Origin: Epichloe hybrida
Taxonomy: Eukaryota > Ascomycota > Sordariomycetes > Hypocreales > Clavicipitaceae
Direction: 5' to 3'
Assembly (NCBI GenBank): GCA_019022495.1
Contig: JAFEKR010000006.1
Location: forward strand, 2,790,001 to 2,854,000
Length of the DNA stretch: 64,000 bases
Positions 10,533 through 21,894 of this stretch are shown one piece after another; the stretch's first letter is position 1; each line of letters starts with the position of its first letter. The notes beneath the pieces were generated by a model. The model searched no databases. It was not told the origin of the DNA and was given only the letters and a program-made list of their open reading frames with translations. The position numbers were made by a program, and so were the translations under genes.

Positions 10533-10765
10533 TGTTGGAATCCCGCCGCAAGCGCTCAACCGCATGCAGGCAACTTGGACACTAGGACCCACCTAACTAG
10601 TTACTTTTCTAGACCTTTAGTAGATGCATAGTATAGTTTGTATAGATAGATTACATACCCTATAGTATAGGTACTTAGTTATTTAAACCGTAGTCTATGC
10701 CCTCTTATAAGGTTAGGTAACTTAATCTATACCTTTATTTCTAATCCTAGCTACTTAGTCTAATA
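10533..10765 (+). repeat. 5' LTR of the Copia element
   Basis: 233 bases. The outer 70 or so bases keep normal composition while the inner part is mutated; compare the 3' LTR at 16087-16319, where the pattern is reversed. Confidence 0.92.
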
Positions 10766-13700
10766 TAGTAGTAATTGCTTAGTGTTTATAATATAAAGAC
10801 CTTTCTTTCTAATTAATACCTTTATTAAGTTAATTCTAATTAATTAATTATTAAATTTAGTATATCCTAGTAAGAGGATAGGGTTTAATTACAATTATTA
10901 ACATCGTAATTAGGCAACCCCTAGTAGTAAGGAAGATCTATATAGGTTAAAGTTTAACGAATTATAATAATAATAACATAGGATATTATTAAGATGTCTA
11001 AGGAAACTAACACTACTTAAGGCTATAAGCTAGTAGTTAAGCTATAGGAACCTTATTATTAGGACCTATGGTTTAAGATAATAAAGGCAAGAGCTATTAA
11101 AGATAGGATTTAGGTCTTTATTAATCCTAATTTAATAATAACTCTTAACTACCTACCTAAGCTGCTAATCCTAATAGGAAAAGGGACTTTAGTAATAAGA
11201 AAAGTAATAATTATAGCTTTAACTGCTTTACTAGAAAACTAGACTAAAGGGCCTTAAATATGCTTAAGAACGTTAATATCTAGAGTTATAAGTAATTAGC
11301 AGTAACCTTAAGAAAGCTCTTCTCCTATAAGCGTTACTCCTATTATTAACTTAACTAAAGAGGGATACTTTAAATACCCTTAATAACTAGATAATACTAA
11401 GGATAGCGCTTAGTATATAGTTCTTAATAAATAATATTAAGTGTTTAATAGTTAGTATTAGAATTTATTAAAGACTATAAGAGAATATTATAATTAGTTT
11501 ATTATAATACTTAGAAATAAGTATAAGCAAATGATTCTATAGTATATCTTACTTTATAAGAAGCTTAGAGAGCTTATAAGGAATATAATACCCTTAAATA
11601 GAATGATTAGGTATTACACTAAGGTTAACTTTAATAAAGTTATTAAGCGTAGCCTAGTAAAGGTTAATATTAATAAATGGCTTACTAATGTGTTAATTAG
11701 CTATGAGTGATGTTTTTAAGCAAATTACTTAATCATAAAAGGTAACTCTCTAATTAAGATAATTAATAATGCTATTAGCACCTAATTCCCTTTAATTTCG
11801 GCTTAAATTAATTTACTAATCTTTACTGCTAAGATTAAGGGTAAAACCCTTAATTTCTACTCTATAATTACGAGGATTAGGTATCTAATTAAAGCCTAGG
11901 GAAGATCTTAAAGTAAATCTAGAGAATCTTTTAGAGTAAAGCTAACTCTTGATAGTTAGACTAAAGAAGATCTTAATAAGGGAGATAAGAAGCTACTTTG
12001 CATTTATTATAATAAGTATAAGGCTAAGAAGTTAAAGGACTCTTAGAAGAACTACTAAATACTTTGCTTGCCTAAGAATTAGACTATTAAGGAAAATTAA
12101 TTAAAAAAGGTAAAAGAAGTAATGAATTAATAATCTAACGATATTAAAAAGGCCTATAACGCGTGGCTTAAGGAGCATAACGTAAAGGAAGCAAAGGAAA
12201 GTAAGCTAGAGGGTAATACTACCTTTATTACTATAGAGCTATCTTTAGAGGCTTTTTATGCCTAAGGGCGCTTATAAGTAATACTTAATAGTAGTACTTT
12301 AGTACATATCTTTAATAATAAACGCTAGTTTATTAACCTAGATTACGGTAATTAACTAAGTATCTAAGCTAGGTATAGAGTTACTAAGGCTCATAGCGTT
12401 AGCATAGCCTGGATTAAATTGACAAACAGCCAGACCCTTATGTTATTAAATACGTAGTATTAACTAACTTTCTTTACAAACCTTATATTACTTTAGTTAC
12501 TTATAGTAAAAGGTATAAGGTAAGATAATCTTATAGGGATTATTATAGACCTAGTGAGAGGTAATTATAAGATCTTTTTAACTATAACCCTTAGTACTTA
12601 ACTATGTATTAAAAGGGATAGCCCTAATAAGGCTTTTATAGTTAGAAGGGACTCTTGTAACCTAAAACCCCTAATAGCCATAAAAGCAGACCTTTAGCAT
12701 GTAAGAATAGCTTATCTAGGTGAAAATATAATAGATTAAGTGCTTTAAAAGGTTAACATACTAATAAAAGAGCGTAGCAAGGGTAAATATGAGATTTACT
12801 ACATAGCTAAGGCGTAGAGGTAAATATTATGAGTTCTATAGACGGATTCCCTACCCTTAAGACCTCTTTAGGTTATAACCTATAACCTCTTTGCTTAATT
12901 GCAGGGCTATAATAAGAATTATTATATTACTCTCTTTACTTATAAAGCAACAGGCCTCCGCTATATCTTTATAATTCTAATAAAGACTAAAATCATGTCT
13001 TGCTTTAATTAATTAGAAGCGCGCTACATAAGAACCTTTAGAATCCATATTACGGTTATTATTATAAATAGGGAAACTACCTTCTAGACTAAGAAGTAAG
13101 AGGTAGAAGTTACTAATAGAGGTATTATCATTAGAAAGTCCAGCCTAGCTTATCTACATTAAAATAGGCATGCTAAGCGGTCTAGGGGGGTGATAATAAG
13201 AGTTATAACGACTCTAATAACCTAAGCAGGCTTTCTAGAGAATCTTTAGCCTATAGCTATGGAAGTAGCTATTTATATCCTTAATCGCATGCCTAGAAAG
13301 TCTCTAGATTAGCTTTTACTATATTAAGCTTTAAATAAATAGCTGTGAGAGAATAAGCTTTAATAGAATTATCTACTAGAGAAGCTAGAAGCTTTATTAA
13401 ATCACCTTTAAGCTTTTGGTTGTAAAGCTTTTGTAATAACACGGGATAGGCTTAGGAAGACAGGTCTAAAGCTATCACAAAGAGCTCACATTAGTTATCT
13501 AGCTAGTCACATCTCTTCTACCTAATATCTAATTTAGGTACTAATAATACAGAGGAATTGTTAGTTCTTATTAAGCTATATTACCTTTGATAAGTCAATC
13601 TTCTACGCTTAAGAAAAGGACCTTTTAATTAAGGAAAAAGAGCCTAAAAACGCCTTCTTTAAGAGCTTATGGAAGACTTTAAGGTTAATAATATAGATAT

Positions 13701-13887
13701 AGGACATCCTTAAGATATAGGGCACCTATAGGCATAAGACTCCCTTCCTCTAATCTAATAGCAAAAAGATTAACACGGTTACAATTAACTAAATAATAAA
13801 GAAAAGGAAAAAGGAACTTAGGAATTAACTCTCCTAACTCCTCCGAATTTACCTAGCTATTAACCGGATTTTTTAGATTATAAACTA

Positions 13888-14208
13888 ATGAATATTAATA
13901 GTTTATTAAATCCTTCTAAAATAGATCATAAAGACGAAGATCTAGATATTCCTAATATTAATAAAGACAACCTCCTTAAAGCTTTTGCTACTACCTTTGC
14001 CCTAGGAGCTAAGAGCGAAGAAAAGCCTTATATATTAAGACTTCCTCTACCTCCTACTTATTATAATTACTTAGCTAGGCACCCTAAAGAAAAGGTATTT
14101 ATTAAAGCAAGAGATAAAGAGTATAATAAAGTTATTAATAATAAGGTTACTATTAAAGTTAGTAGATTAGAAGTCCCTTTATATATTAAGATCTTAGGAC
14201 TTACTTAG
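13888..14208 (+). pseudogene. Copia polyprotein remnant, start of the reverse-transcriptase region
   Basis: The longest open stretch inside the element, 106 codons. It matches the region just before and at the start of Copia reverse transcriptase (RHPKEKVFIKARDKEYNKV corresponds to the usual RH..W..A...E). The frame stops where TGG or CAA/CAG codons became TAG/TAA. Not a gene. Confidence 0.7.
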
Positions 14209-15105
14209 GTATTTGCCTATAAATTAGATTAATTAGGCTACCTTATAAGGCATAAGGCTTAATTATATATACTTAGGAATTAGTAAGCAAAAGGGAACCT
14301 TTCTATAAGAGCTACTATATTAGCAAGCATCACATTTAGGCTCCTTATAGTAATTCTATGCTACTTTAACCTTAAAGCTTATTAGTATAATTTTATTATA
14401 GCTTTCCTAAACTTAAAGCTAGATAAAGAGGTATATTATAAGATACCACTAGGTTATAGGGATAAATAAGCTTACTTAAAGCTCTTAAGCGCTATCTATA
14501 GGCTACGTAAAGCTCCCCTTCTTTAGATAAAGGAATTAATTAAATAGTTAGTAAGTAAAGGATTTATATAGATCTTTAAAGACGTTTATATGTTTATTAA
14601 GGACAGATTAATTATCTTCTTCTATATTAATAACCTTATAGCCTTATTTATAAAGGGAAAGTTAGCTCTTTATAATAAATTTAGAGAGAGACTCTTTAAG
14701 AGATATAACATTAAGGACCTTAGCGAATTATAATGGTTCTTAGGGGTTAAAATCATTAGAGATCGCGAAAATCAATAATTATAGCTTAATTAGAAGTCCT
14801 ATTAGAATAAAGCCGCGATTAAATTTAATATTAAAGTCCTAGAATAGAAGCTAATAGCACTAATAACTACTATTTTACTTAATCCCTTTAAAGGTAATAT
14901 TAATCTAAAGGATTTAAAGAGATATTAATCCCTAGTTAGTACTTTGCTATATCCTATAATTATCACATAGCTAGATATTGCCTTCGTAGCATCATAACTA
15001 TTACGGCACCTTTAATACCTAGGACCTTAGCATATAGAAGCTATAGAAAAGGCTCTAGAGTATAGTTGTGTATAGGGAGATCTCTTAATTAAATTCAATA
15101 GTAAT

Positions 15106-15186
15106 TGTTGAAATCAAAAGAGTGGACCGATCCATCTGAACCTAGGATTACAAAGCCTTATATATTTTTAACAATATATTTTAACA
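15106..15186 (-). repeat. 3' LTR of the TRIM
   Basis: 81 bases, identical to the copy at 15375-15455. On the minus strand it starts TGTTAAAAT and ends GATTTCAACA. Confidence 0.9.
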
Positions 15187-15271
15187 CTCCCCTGGAATTG
15201 TACATCCAGGTGCCCTATTGGAGGTTAGGCTTATACTAGTAATTGAATTTCTTTAGTTGTTTTTTCGGCAG

Positions 15272-15360
15272 GGTTTGAACCTATAACCTTGCCTCGCAGA
15301 GCAGTGCTCCACTGTGGTGGGCGGGCTAATACGCTACAGTGAGCCACAACCACTGCGCCA
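15272..15360 (-). other. tRNA-like A and B boxes inside the TRIM
   Basis: On the minus strand TGGCGCAGTGG (15360-15350) fits the RNA polymerase III A-box consensus and GGTTCAAACC (15281-15272) fits the B box, about 69 bases apart. I could not fold the stretch into a convincing cloverleaf: the acceptor ends do not pair. It is therefore a tRNA-derived or tRNA-like segment, not a tRNA gene. Confidence 0.5.
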
Positions 15361-15374
15361 CCGGGCTCATAACC

Positions 15375-15455
15375 TGTTGAAATCAAAAGAGTGGACCGAT
15401 CCATCTGAACCTAGGATTACAAAGCCTTATATATTTTTAACAATATATTTTAACA
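15375..15455 (-). repeat. 5' LTR of the TRIM
   Basis: 81 bases; read on the minus strand it contains AAATATATAAGG about 25 bases in, a likely TATA box for the element's own transcript. Confidence 0.9.
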
Positions 15456-16086
15456 GTAATAACCCTAAACTTAAAGCGTATAGTAATACTTCCTTTGCTA
15501 ATAATCTAGTTATAAGGAGAAGCTTATAGGGCTACGTTATAAAGCTCTTTAGAGGTCCTATGCTCTTTAAAGTAGGAAGATAAGAGACTATAATAACCTC
15601 TTCTATAGAAGTAGAGCTCCTAGCATTATTATATTATAGTAAAGAGCTAATTACCTTTAAATAATTATATTAGGAAGTTAGATTATATCTTGGAGATAAT
15701 ACCCTTAAGATTAAATATGATAATATGCAGACAATTTGTCTTCTTAAGGAAGAATTTATTAAGCTTATAATATGACTACGCTATATTAATATCTATTATT
15801 ACTAGCTTTGTTAAGAGGTTATAAAGGGAACTTTTAATATTACTTAGAAGGTAACAAAAGAGATAATTACTAATAGCCTTATAAAGCTACTAATAGGAAA
15901 AGCATTTACAGATTTTAGACAGGCACTAGGGCTTGTATAGTTACTAGATTAGATGCTTAGTACTAACCTAAAAGAGTAGGAATTACTAGAAGACCCTGCT
16001 ATAATTAATAATAATTAGATTATTATAGAGATTGATTTAATTAAATTATTACAGGATGCCTTAATTACAGGCCTCCTAGGGGGATG

Positions 16087-16319
16087 TGTTAGAATCCCGC
16101 CATAAGCGCTCAACTACATATAGGTAACTTAGATACTAGGACCTACCTAACTAGTTACTTTTCTAGACCTTTAGTAGATATATAGTATAGTTTATATGGA
16201 TAGATTATATACCCTATAGTATAGGTACTTAGTTATTTAAACCGTAGTCCGCGCCCTCTTACAGGGTCGGGCAACTCAATCCACACCTTCATTTCTGATC
16301 CTAGCTGCTCGGTCCAACA
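16087..16319 (+). repeat. 3' LTR of the Copia element
   Basis: 233 bases, same length as the 5' LTR. In the first 68 aligned positions it differs from the 5' copy at 11 sites, all transitions, with the mutated state (T or A) in this copy. In the last 75 or so positions the direction is reversed and this copy keeps the original GC-richer sequence. Confidence 0.92.
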
Positions 16320-16433
16320 ATTACGCAATTTTCGAACTGTGAGTTATTCTAGGCGTGATCATGGTACATGTACGCTATGTAATCTAATCCAGGTATGCTT
16401 CCTCTTCCTGCCCGTGACGTCGACCCGACCCCG

Positions 16434-19400
16434 TCATGATTCCGGTGTATCAATACGTCGAATAATTTTCTCTGCCGCGGGATTAGACCGAGCCTTGCTT
16501 GCCTTTCTGTTGGCCATGAATATCAGAATCAGCTCTGCCGCGCTAGTGTATTGTCCCAGAAGGAAGATGAAGGCGAGCATGAATCCCAATGCGACGACCA
16601 ACTCGAATGGTAGGACCGCGCGGGTCAGGCAGAGCGTTATGCTGTTCAGATCCGCAAACCCTGTGATGAGAGTGGGGACCAGCAGTATCAGGAGAAGCTG
16701 GTTGGAAGCGTTTGACGCCAGCGTCACGTAATCCATCTTGACGGCCCCTGATAGGGGTTCGCCGGGGGAGAGCTCGGCCTGTTCGGCAAAGAAGTAGAGC
16801 ACAACGGAGGCGATGGCAATGATCAGGACGATTATGCCGAGAACCTGTGAAATTTGAGATGTCAGTACCGTGAAAAGCTGCAAAAAAAAACAAGAAGTGG
16901 TTTCGATTCAAGGGGGGGGGGGGGCTTACACCATGGGCTGTCTTGAGATGACCCGATGCCGAACCCGCCACAAGACCAAATATGAGAATAAAAAGCAGAG
17001 ACGGCGCAACGACAAACAGCATGAGGATCCTGCTTGCTTTCGATGTCCAGCTGGGCAGCACGTGTGGAATCCGCAGACGAACCACCATGTTGTGGAGACT
17101 CGTAGAGGTCAAGACAAGAGGTAGAGCGATGTATAATCCCAAAATGGCACCTCCGACTAATTTCACCCATATGTCAGCTCAAGTGCGCATTCCCCCACCC
17201 AGAATGAGAATGGGTGAGCCCCCCCCTAGATGGCAGGGCAAAAAACTTACTGTGAAGAACCAAGAAGGCGGCAAACCTCCCGAAAGGAGACCCGTTGATG
17301 GTTATAGCGCCGGCCATGCCGAGGAGAGAGCCACCAAAGTTGTCGCCGAGTACTTTGCCGTCAATCTCGAATTTGTGTTCCTGTGATTGGACACGGATAA
17401 TGCCCTTGGGTATTAGGCCTTTGATGGCATCGCGGGTGTTATCGGTCAGATCCAGAGACACCGTGCCGCTCCTTTGAAGGCCGATGGCGATGAGAAATAA
17501 GCCAGCGATGCCATCGCAAGTTAGCACATCGATGCCCTTTTGTGCTAAGACGGAAATCGCATCCGCGTCGATGAATCTGGACAAGTCCAGTCTCAGTGGG
17601 TCTGCCTGACGACGGAGCTGACGCCCGACCAGGGCAAGAGACTTTGTCGACACGTCTCCAACATCTCTCCTTGTCTTGCCGGGACCAGAACCTGAGCCCA
17701 GGACAGGCGTGAGATCGATGCCCCTTGCGAGAAGCTTTTGCAGCGTCACGACGCCAGAACTTCCTAGCCCCTGACCAAAGCCAACAGCAGCACCGCCCAC
17801 CGTATCATCAAACTCCACCTTTGTATCCGTGACCGGCGCATCGGGAGCTCTCGAGGTGCCATTGATGACGGCGTTGATACCGCCGATGGCCTGCACACCG
17901 TCTCCAGCCCCGGCAACCAGGCCTCTTGTCAAGCCATTGGCGACACGGGGGATATCGATCTTGCCCAAAAGTGCCTTCAAGCCTTCGGCACCGTCTTTGC
18001 CACCGGACAGAGCTTTGAGAGCTTTGCCGATGGTGTCGTTGGCGAGGAAGCGAGACGAGAGGCCCTCTCCGAAACTCTCGCCGAGACCGCCGACGTCTAC
18101 TTCTCCCTGAGGAGCAGACCGTTGTTGCTCAGGTGCAGTCTCGGGCTGCAGGCCCAACCCAACTGCGCTGCCTCTTCCAAGTCCCCTTCCCAGCCCAGAA
18201 GCCAGGGGAGTGCCGAATTTGGACAACACCCCGTCAATGCCGCCGGTTATAAGGTTTCCAGCACCGTCGGTAATTTTCTTTGTCACATCGGTCAGGTTCA
18301 GGTTTCCAGTGAGTGCATCGCCCAATCCAAAGGCAAAGGTGCCAGCGATCTGGGGGATATCCTGCAAAGACCCTGGCGGAGGAGGAGGCGCGATGCTCTT
18401 TGCTGCGAGACCAAGGCCTTTGGCGCTGCCTGATCCCAAGCCCGCACCGACATTCAAGGCGGTGGCTCCAAGATCAAAGGGAGGCAGCATCGAGCCCAGG
18501 CTCTGCGCGCTGATGTTGATGCCGTCCATGAAGGAGTTGCTGAGCCCAAACGCAAGCGTGCCTGCAATGCCGGAGATATCTGAAGCAGACCTGGGTGGTG
18601 GTGGTGCCAGGTTCTTGTCTTGAGACACGAGCTTCAGTCCCTTGGCCGCGCCGCCGCCGAGTCCGGTTCCCACGCTGAGAGCAGCACCGCCGATGTCGAG
18701 ATCGCCGGGTACAAGATTCCCGATGCTCTTGGGGTCGACTGAATCGGTAAGGCTTCTGGCCAGGCCAAACGCAAAGGTGCCGGCAATGCCCGGGATGTCC
18801 GATTGAGAAGCCGGCGGAGGCGGCTCGATGGCCGTGTTGTTAGTTAATTTCAGTCCGAGGGCCGCTCCACTGCCGATACCGGTACCGACTCCTTTGGCGG
18901 CTGCTCCAAAGTCAATGGATGGAAGGAGCGACGTCATGCCTCCCGTGAGGTTCAAGTTTGCGAGAAAGGCTCGGGATAATCCGAAACCCAACCCTCCAAC
19001 GATGTCGTCTACGCTGCTTCCATTCAGCGACGGCTGCAAGTCTTTCTTGGTCAGTCCCAATCCCATGGCACCCCCGTTGCCGAGACCAGTTCCAAGCGAG
19101 GTGGCAAGGACACCTATGGGAGGCAGCTTCAGCAGATTATTGTTCATGGCAGCTTTGACTGTCGTTGCTGTCAGTCCAATGGCGGCGTTCTGGACGATGG
19201 GGTTGAGCCCAGAGTTGGTCATGCCGTTTTCCTGAGCAACTTGAAGCCCTGTCGTTTTCGAATTCGCGGCGGTCGTCAAGTTCAGGGCCTGAGCTGCCCC
19301 CTCTCCGGCACCGATACCGCCAAAGAAGCCCGCCCCGGCGAGATCACTACCGGTCCCGTTGAGGAATTTGCCGACTAGGTTGCCCGCAACGTTTGAAATG

Positions 19401-20065
19401 AGTCCACCGATGGGACCGCCGTCGCCGCCGCCGCCGCCGCCGCCGCCTGCCCCTTGTCCTCCTTCTTGGCCTCCTTTTCCTCCTCCAACGAGGTTTCCGA
19501 CTAGCCCCCCCAAGAATCCTCCGTCTCCAAGCGCTTTAGTGCTACTGGTACCTCCGTCCGCTTCATCGCTAGCGGTCCTTTTGTCCAGTCTTCCATCACC
19601 CAGGCCGGGCACCAGTTCTCCAAGTAGACCAGCTCTCTTTTCCAACTTTTCCACGTCTTCGTCTTCGTCTTCGTCTTCGCTTTTGTCGGCGATTCCTCTC
19701 TTCAGATCGAGTCGGTAAGATTCATCCGTCTTGGCATTCATGTTCCTGACATGAGCGTCAAGATCGTTGGACAGCATGGTCAGCTCTGAAACGCCATATC
19801 TGCCTGCTGCTTTTCTCGACGTGTCGCTAAACATGCTGACCAGGGCCATGTACGCCCGTCGAATTTGACCATCTTCTAGAATTGCGCCCATCGCATCCGA
19901 TGACATTGCACTCAGAGGGCTTGCTGATTGTGGTGTGTTTTTGGTCTCGTCATTAGCATTGAGATGAGAACCATCTTGTGCCAAGGCAAAGTGCATCATC
20001 CCAAGGAGCAAGAGAAGAAATGACGAGAAACGGCCGCAGCCTCCCCGGAATGGAGCGTAAGCCAT
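16434..20065 (-). CDS. Large secreted/membrane protein with glycine-rich repeats and a C-terminal multi-pass domain
   Basis: Three exons on the minus strand: 20065-17251, 17156-16930 and 16877-16434, giving 1161 residues; introns start GTAAGT and GTAAGC and end ATTAG and TGCAG. Splicing joins membrane segments that are broken in the unspliced frames (FLVLH then IGGAILGLYIALPL). It has an N-terminal signal sequence (SSFLLLLLGMMHFALA), an Asp/Glu run, a Gly-rich linker near residues 190-230, and several tandem units of about 80 residues at roughly 280-660 (GTFAFGL, then VGTGLGGGAAKGLKL, then PPPP). From about residue 925 on it is hydrophobic, with four to six helices and His residues (LHIGG, HNMV, HLKTAHG) that recall cytochrome b561/ferric-reductase-like cores. 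Family not recognised; that comparison is inference. A GAA-rich tract lies just upstream of the start. Confidence 0.82.
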
Positions 20066-21500
20066 CGTGAGATATCAGGCAAGCCGGCGGCAACGCAAAC
20101 CAGAAGACTAGTAAAATTAAACAAAACAAAACAAGACAAAAAGAAGAAGAAGAAGAAGGAGAAGAATTAGAATGAACAGGTTTAGTTCTAAATGTAAACC
20201 ATGAGGAAAAGGATACAAGAACGGAAGTGGAGGCGCAATGGGAGACACGTCGACCTGCGACGGATATCGAGACGCTCCAGTGTCAAATACTCCTTCTTGA
20301 CTCGAGAAGTCGACGAGAAGTCGACGAGCGGGCGAGAATTTGAGTTACTAATCAATGGAGACCTGAGTGACAAGCGTCCCCGCAAGTTCCTGGGACAAGG
20401 GAATGTCAAGAAGTCGATGAGTTGTTTCATTTCATCTTGCAACTCACTCGGCGGCGTCCATGACCCAATTCACGATACGAGCAACAGCCTCTCGTCTTGG
20501 GGACTTCGGGGACCCTGGCACGAGTCGCGCTCGTCCATGTCTCACCCATGTGTGGCCCGAAGATCTGGTTTCCGCCATCTTACGGAGTATTACGAGTATT
20601 ACTGCGAGGAAGATCGATTCATGCCGTGAGCCTTGTGTTTGGACTTTGTATCGTTGTGGAGTTTTGGGTTTCAAATCGTACTGGCGCTCCACATTGCGCT
20701 CCACCTTTATGCTCCTCGAAGCACATGGTCAACGCAACACCTCTCCTGGTTGGGAAGGGAACTCTGATTCCGCAGCTTGTTTCCCAGCAAAGAGTCCGAG
20801 CGCGTAGGGATAATGATACCGGAGGCAGGTTTCCGAGACGAAGATGAGATCTTGGTGGTCGGTCGAGGCCGGAAGGCGAAGGAAGCGAGCGGGCGAACGA
20901 TGTGGTAATCAGAAGTCAGTGCAATATTCCAGGAAACAAGCCCCGCGGGTACGCGGGTGTTTTTCATTCGGAGTGAACGGGATCTCTGCTCTTGTTCGCT
21001 AGCATTTGTCATCTGGGGCCCACCCAGTAAGAATGTGCAGATTAGCAGCGCAGATCCCCCGCTCTATGTATAGATTAGTAATCATGTCAAGGCAGTCACA
21101 TTACTTATGTATGATTTTTATTTTCATATATGAAAATCAGCTTTTCCTGACAAATTAAGAAAGTGGGATTTAAGAAAGAGGTAAGCTTCTTATCTGATTG
21201 ACCTACATGATTATTACCCCGCTCGCCAACTTCTGATTTAGGCCTCGTGCATCTATCCCGACAGCCTTGTGTGACGGACAACGACTTTCAACGCGCGATG
21301 TGATTCGCCAAGGAATAGAGTCAACGGCCGCAGAAGGCCACGAAACGTGACAAACTTCGCTTTAGCAAACCATAGAGTCTTCTATTGCATTTCACACCTT
21401 TGACTCGGGGGCTTAGTATTCAAGAAGGGTTTTCCCTCCTTTGCGACCATGACTTTGCTCCCTCTTCCTTACACCGCACCGCCCCTCCCTTGACGTCTTG
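20066..21500. other. Spacer, promoter side of the repeat protein
   Basis: Starts with an A- and GAA-rich tract (about 20115-20167), which on the coding strand is a CT-rich promoter motif for the gene at 16434-20065. The rest has only short overlapping frames with no family resemblance. GC content falls toward the repeat block near 21060. Confidence 0.55.
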
Positions 21501-21894
21501 AGGGTGAGATCCACGGACCACGAGCCGGTACAAACTTTACACAAGTGCAAAATGCTTATAGCCAGACGCTCTAGCTATTTCTATTAGCCAAGATCCATAG
21601 AAACTTATAGAACTTTATCTAAATTACATGCATACTATATTACCTCTTATTTAAAATATATCTTTTTAACCAAGGCTATATAAATACCTGTTAAAGAATT
21701 AAATACTAAGAAAAAAGTAAAAAAAAAAGTAAAAAAAAATACTGTTCTTAGGTATAAACTTTCTACTTTATATAGTTTACGTATAAAGTCTACACTAGTG
21801 TAAAGCTTACATCTAGTAACAGTATAAAGTAGCTGCCCTATATAAATCTATATATAACTTATACTATGCAAAGTCAGTGCAAACTTTGCACTGG
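21501..21894. mobile_element. Left part of a short inverted-repeat DNA element (MITE-like), RIP-mutated
   Basis: Left end 21501-21542 (from AGGGTGAGATCC through CGAGCCGGTACAAAC to TTTACAC) is an inverted match to the right end, which is split. The inner part, CAGTGCAAA-C-TTTGCACTG at 21876-21894, lies before the Gypsy insertion, and the outer part, ACCGGCTCGTGGATC to ACCCT at 29707-29728, lies after it. Without the Gypsy the element is about 410 bases. The left copy has an extra GGACCAC. Interior is AT rich with A runs and no gene, as expected of RIP. I could not find a matching target duplication, so the exact ends and superfamily are open. Confidence 0.6.

Larger units (their letters stand above)
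15106..15455 (-). mobile_element. 350-bp TRIM (miniature LTR retrotransposon) nested in the Copia element
   Basis: Two identical 81-base direct repeats (15106-15186 and 15375-15455) begin TGTTGAAAT and end ATTTTAACA on the plus strand, with a five-base target duplication GTAAT at 15101-15105 and 15456-15460. Read on the minus strand, every non-coding LTR-element part is in place. The LTR has a TATA box (ATATATAAGG). Directly after the 5' LTR is GGTTATGAGCCCGG (15374-15361), complementary to the anticodon arm of initiator tRNA-Met, the half-tRNA primer used by copia-type elements. Directly before the 3' LTR is a purine tract AGGGGAG (15193-15187). The 188-base interior has no gene. Unlike its host element it shows no RIP-type mutation between its LTRs. 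Confidence 0.9.
10533..16319 (+). mobile_element. RIP-degraded Ty1/Copia LTR retrotransposon, complete with target duplication
   Basis: A 5787-base element bounded by two 233-base LTRs that start TGTTGGA and end TCCAACA (the inner copies mutated to TGTTAGA and TCTAATA). The five-base target duplication ATTAC flanks it at 10528-10532 and 16320-16324. The interior is strongly AT rich with stops in all frames, but Copia reverse transcriptase is readable on the plus strand at about 13990-14660 through stops (FAYKLD, then GYLIRHKA, IIAFLNLKLDKEVYYKIPLG, SAIYRLRKAPLL). The catalytic YVDD box reads YINN, both Asp codons having become Asn as G-to-A change predicts. RNase H traces follow near 14960-15070 and 15715-15900. 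It holds a nested TRIM at 15106-15455. No gene product can be made. Confidence 0.93.

Noticed and set aside
15272..15360. A tRNA gene on the minus strand
   Set aside because: A and B boxes match, but acceptor ends do not pair and the spacing is long; treated as tRNA-like sequence of the TRIM.
17174..20065. 963-codon frame as a complete gene
   Set aside because: It reads past a clear GTAAGT donor at 17250 into the intron; splicing to two further exons gives a continuous membrane domain.
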